A stretch of 5,516 nt of DNA, taken from Treponema sp. (GTDB lineage Bacteria > Spirochaetota > Spirochaetia > Treponematales > Treponemataceae). The notes under the pieces are model-generated. The model was not told the DNA's origin, did not search any database, and was given only the letters and a program-made list of their open reading frames with translations. The stretch is taken from the NCBI GenBank assembly GCA_017453705.1, contig JAFTEK010000233.1, positions 1-5,516 of the forward strand, written 5' to 3'. Position numbers and translations under genes: made by a program. Of the stretch, positions 5,500-5,516 are shown piece by piece. The stretch's first letter is position 1. Each line of letters starts with the position of its first letter.

Positions 5500-5516
5500 T
5501 TATCTCTCGAACAAAG
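5500..5516 (-). CDS. Possible last codons of an upstream gene, perhaps a flagellin
   Basis: The minus strand at the window edge can be read as Leu-Phe-Glu-Arg followed by a TAA stop (5502-5500). A gene end here would place the terminator-like hairpin at 5463-5442 about 37 bases downstream, which is a sensible arrangement. In treponemes a flaB flagellin gene is expected at this place, from memory of the T. pallidum order. Four codons cannot identify a gene, so this is a weak call based on position. Confidence 0.25.

Noticed and set aside
5496..5512. GAGATAA on the minus strand as a sigma-28 (FliA) -10 element
   Set aside because: Only the GATAA part fits GCCGATAA and the -35 region lies at or beyond the window edge, so it cannot be judged.

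Overview
The window looks like a chromosomal segment of a spirochaete, most likely a Treponema or close relative. The main support is the flaG-like gene followed by an unusually long fliD (691 residues) whose N-terminus is typical of spirochaetes, then small spirochaete-type genes, a PilZ protein and t6A tRNA-modification genes. From memory, Treponema pallidum has a similar order after its flaB flagellin genes; I could not check this. Base composition is intermediate by eye. No RNA gene, mobile element, CRISPR array or long repeat is visible. Every credible gene lies on the minus strand, so transcription runs from high to low coordinates, and no gap exceeds 300 bases.

Flagellar block (about 5516 down to 1137). 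A possible last few codons of an upstream gene sit at the right edge. A terminator-like hairpin follows and nearly touches the ribosome binding site of flaG. After flaG there is a second terminator-like hairpin, then fliD (filament cap). Next come a 194-residue protein of unknown function in the position where fliS/fliT chaperones often lie, and a membrane-anchored PilZ protein with both c-di-GMP-binding motifs. The block links filament and cap assembly to a likely second-messenger sensor.

Housekeeping block (1125 down to 1). A good sigma-70-type promoter with an extended -10 lies between the PilZ gene and a small unknown gene of 87 codons. That gene overlaps tsaE by ATGA, and tsaE overlaps tsaB by ATGA. 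tsaB runs off the left edge. TsaE and TsaB work with TsaD and TsaC to make the t6A modification at position 37 of ANN-decoding tRNAs.

The points most worth following up are the two hairpins placed where a new promoter hardly fits (possible dosage control of flagellin, FlaG and FliD), the unknown protein after fliD, the near-leaderless promoter, and the unknown small gene coupled to t6A synthesis.
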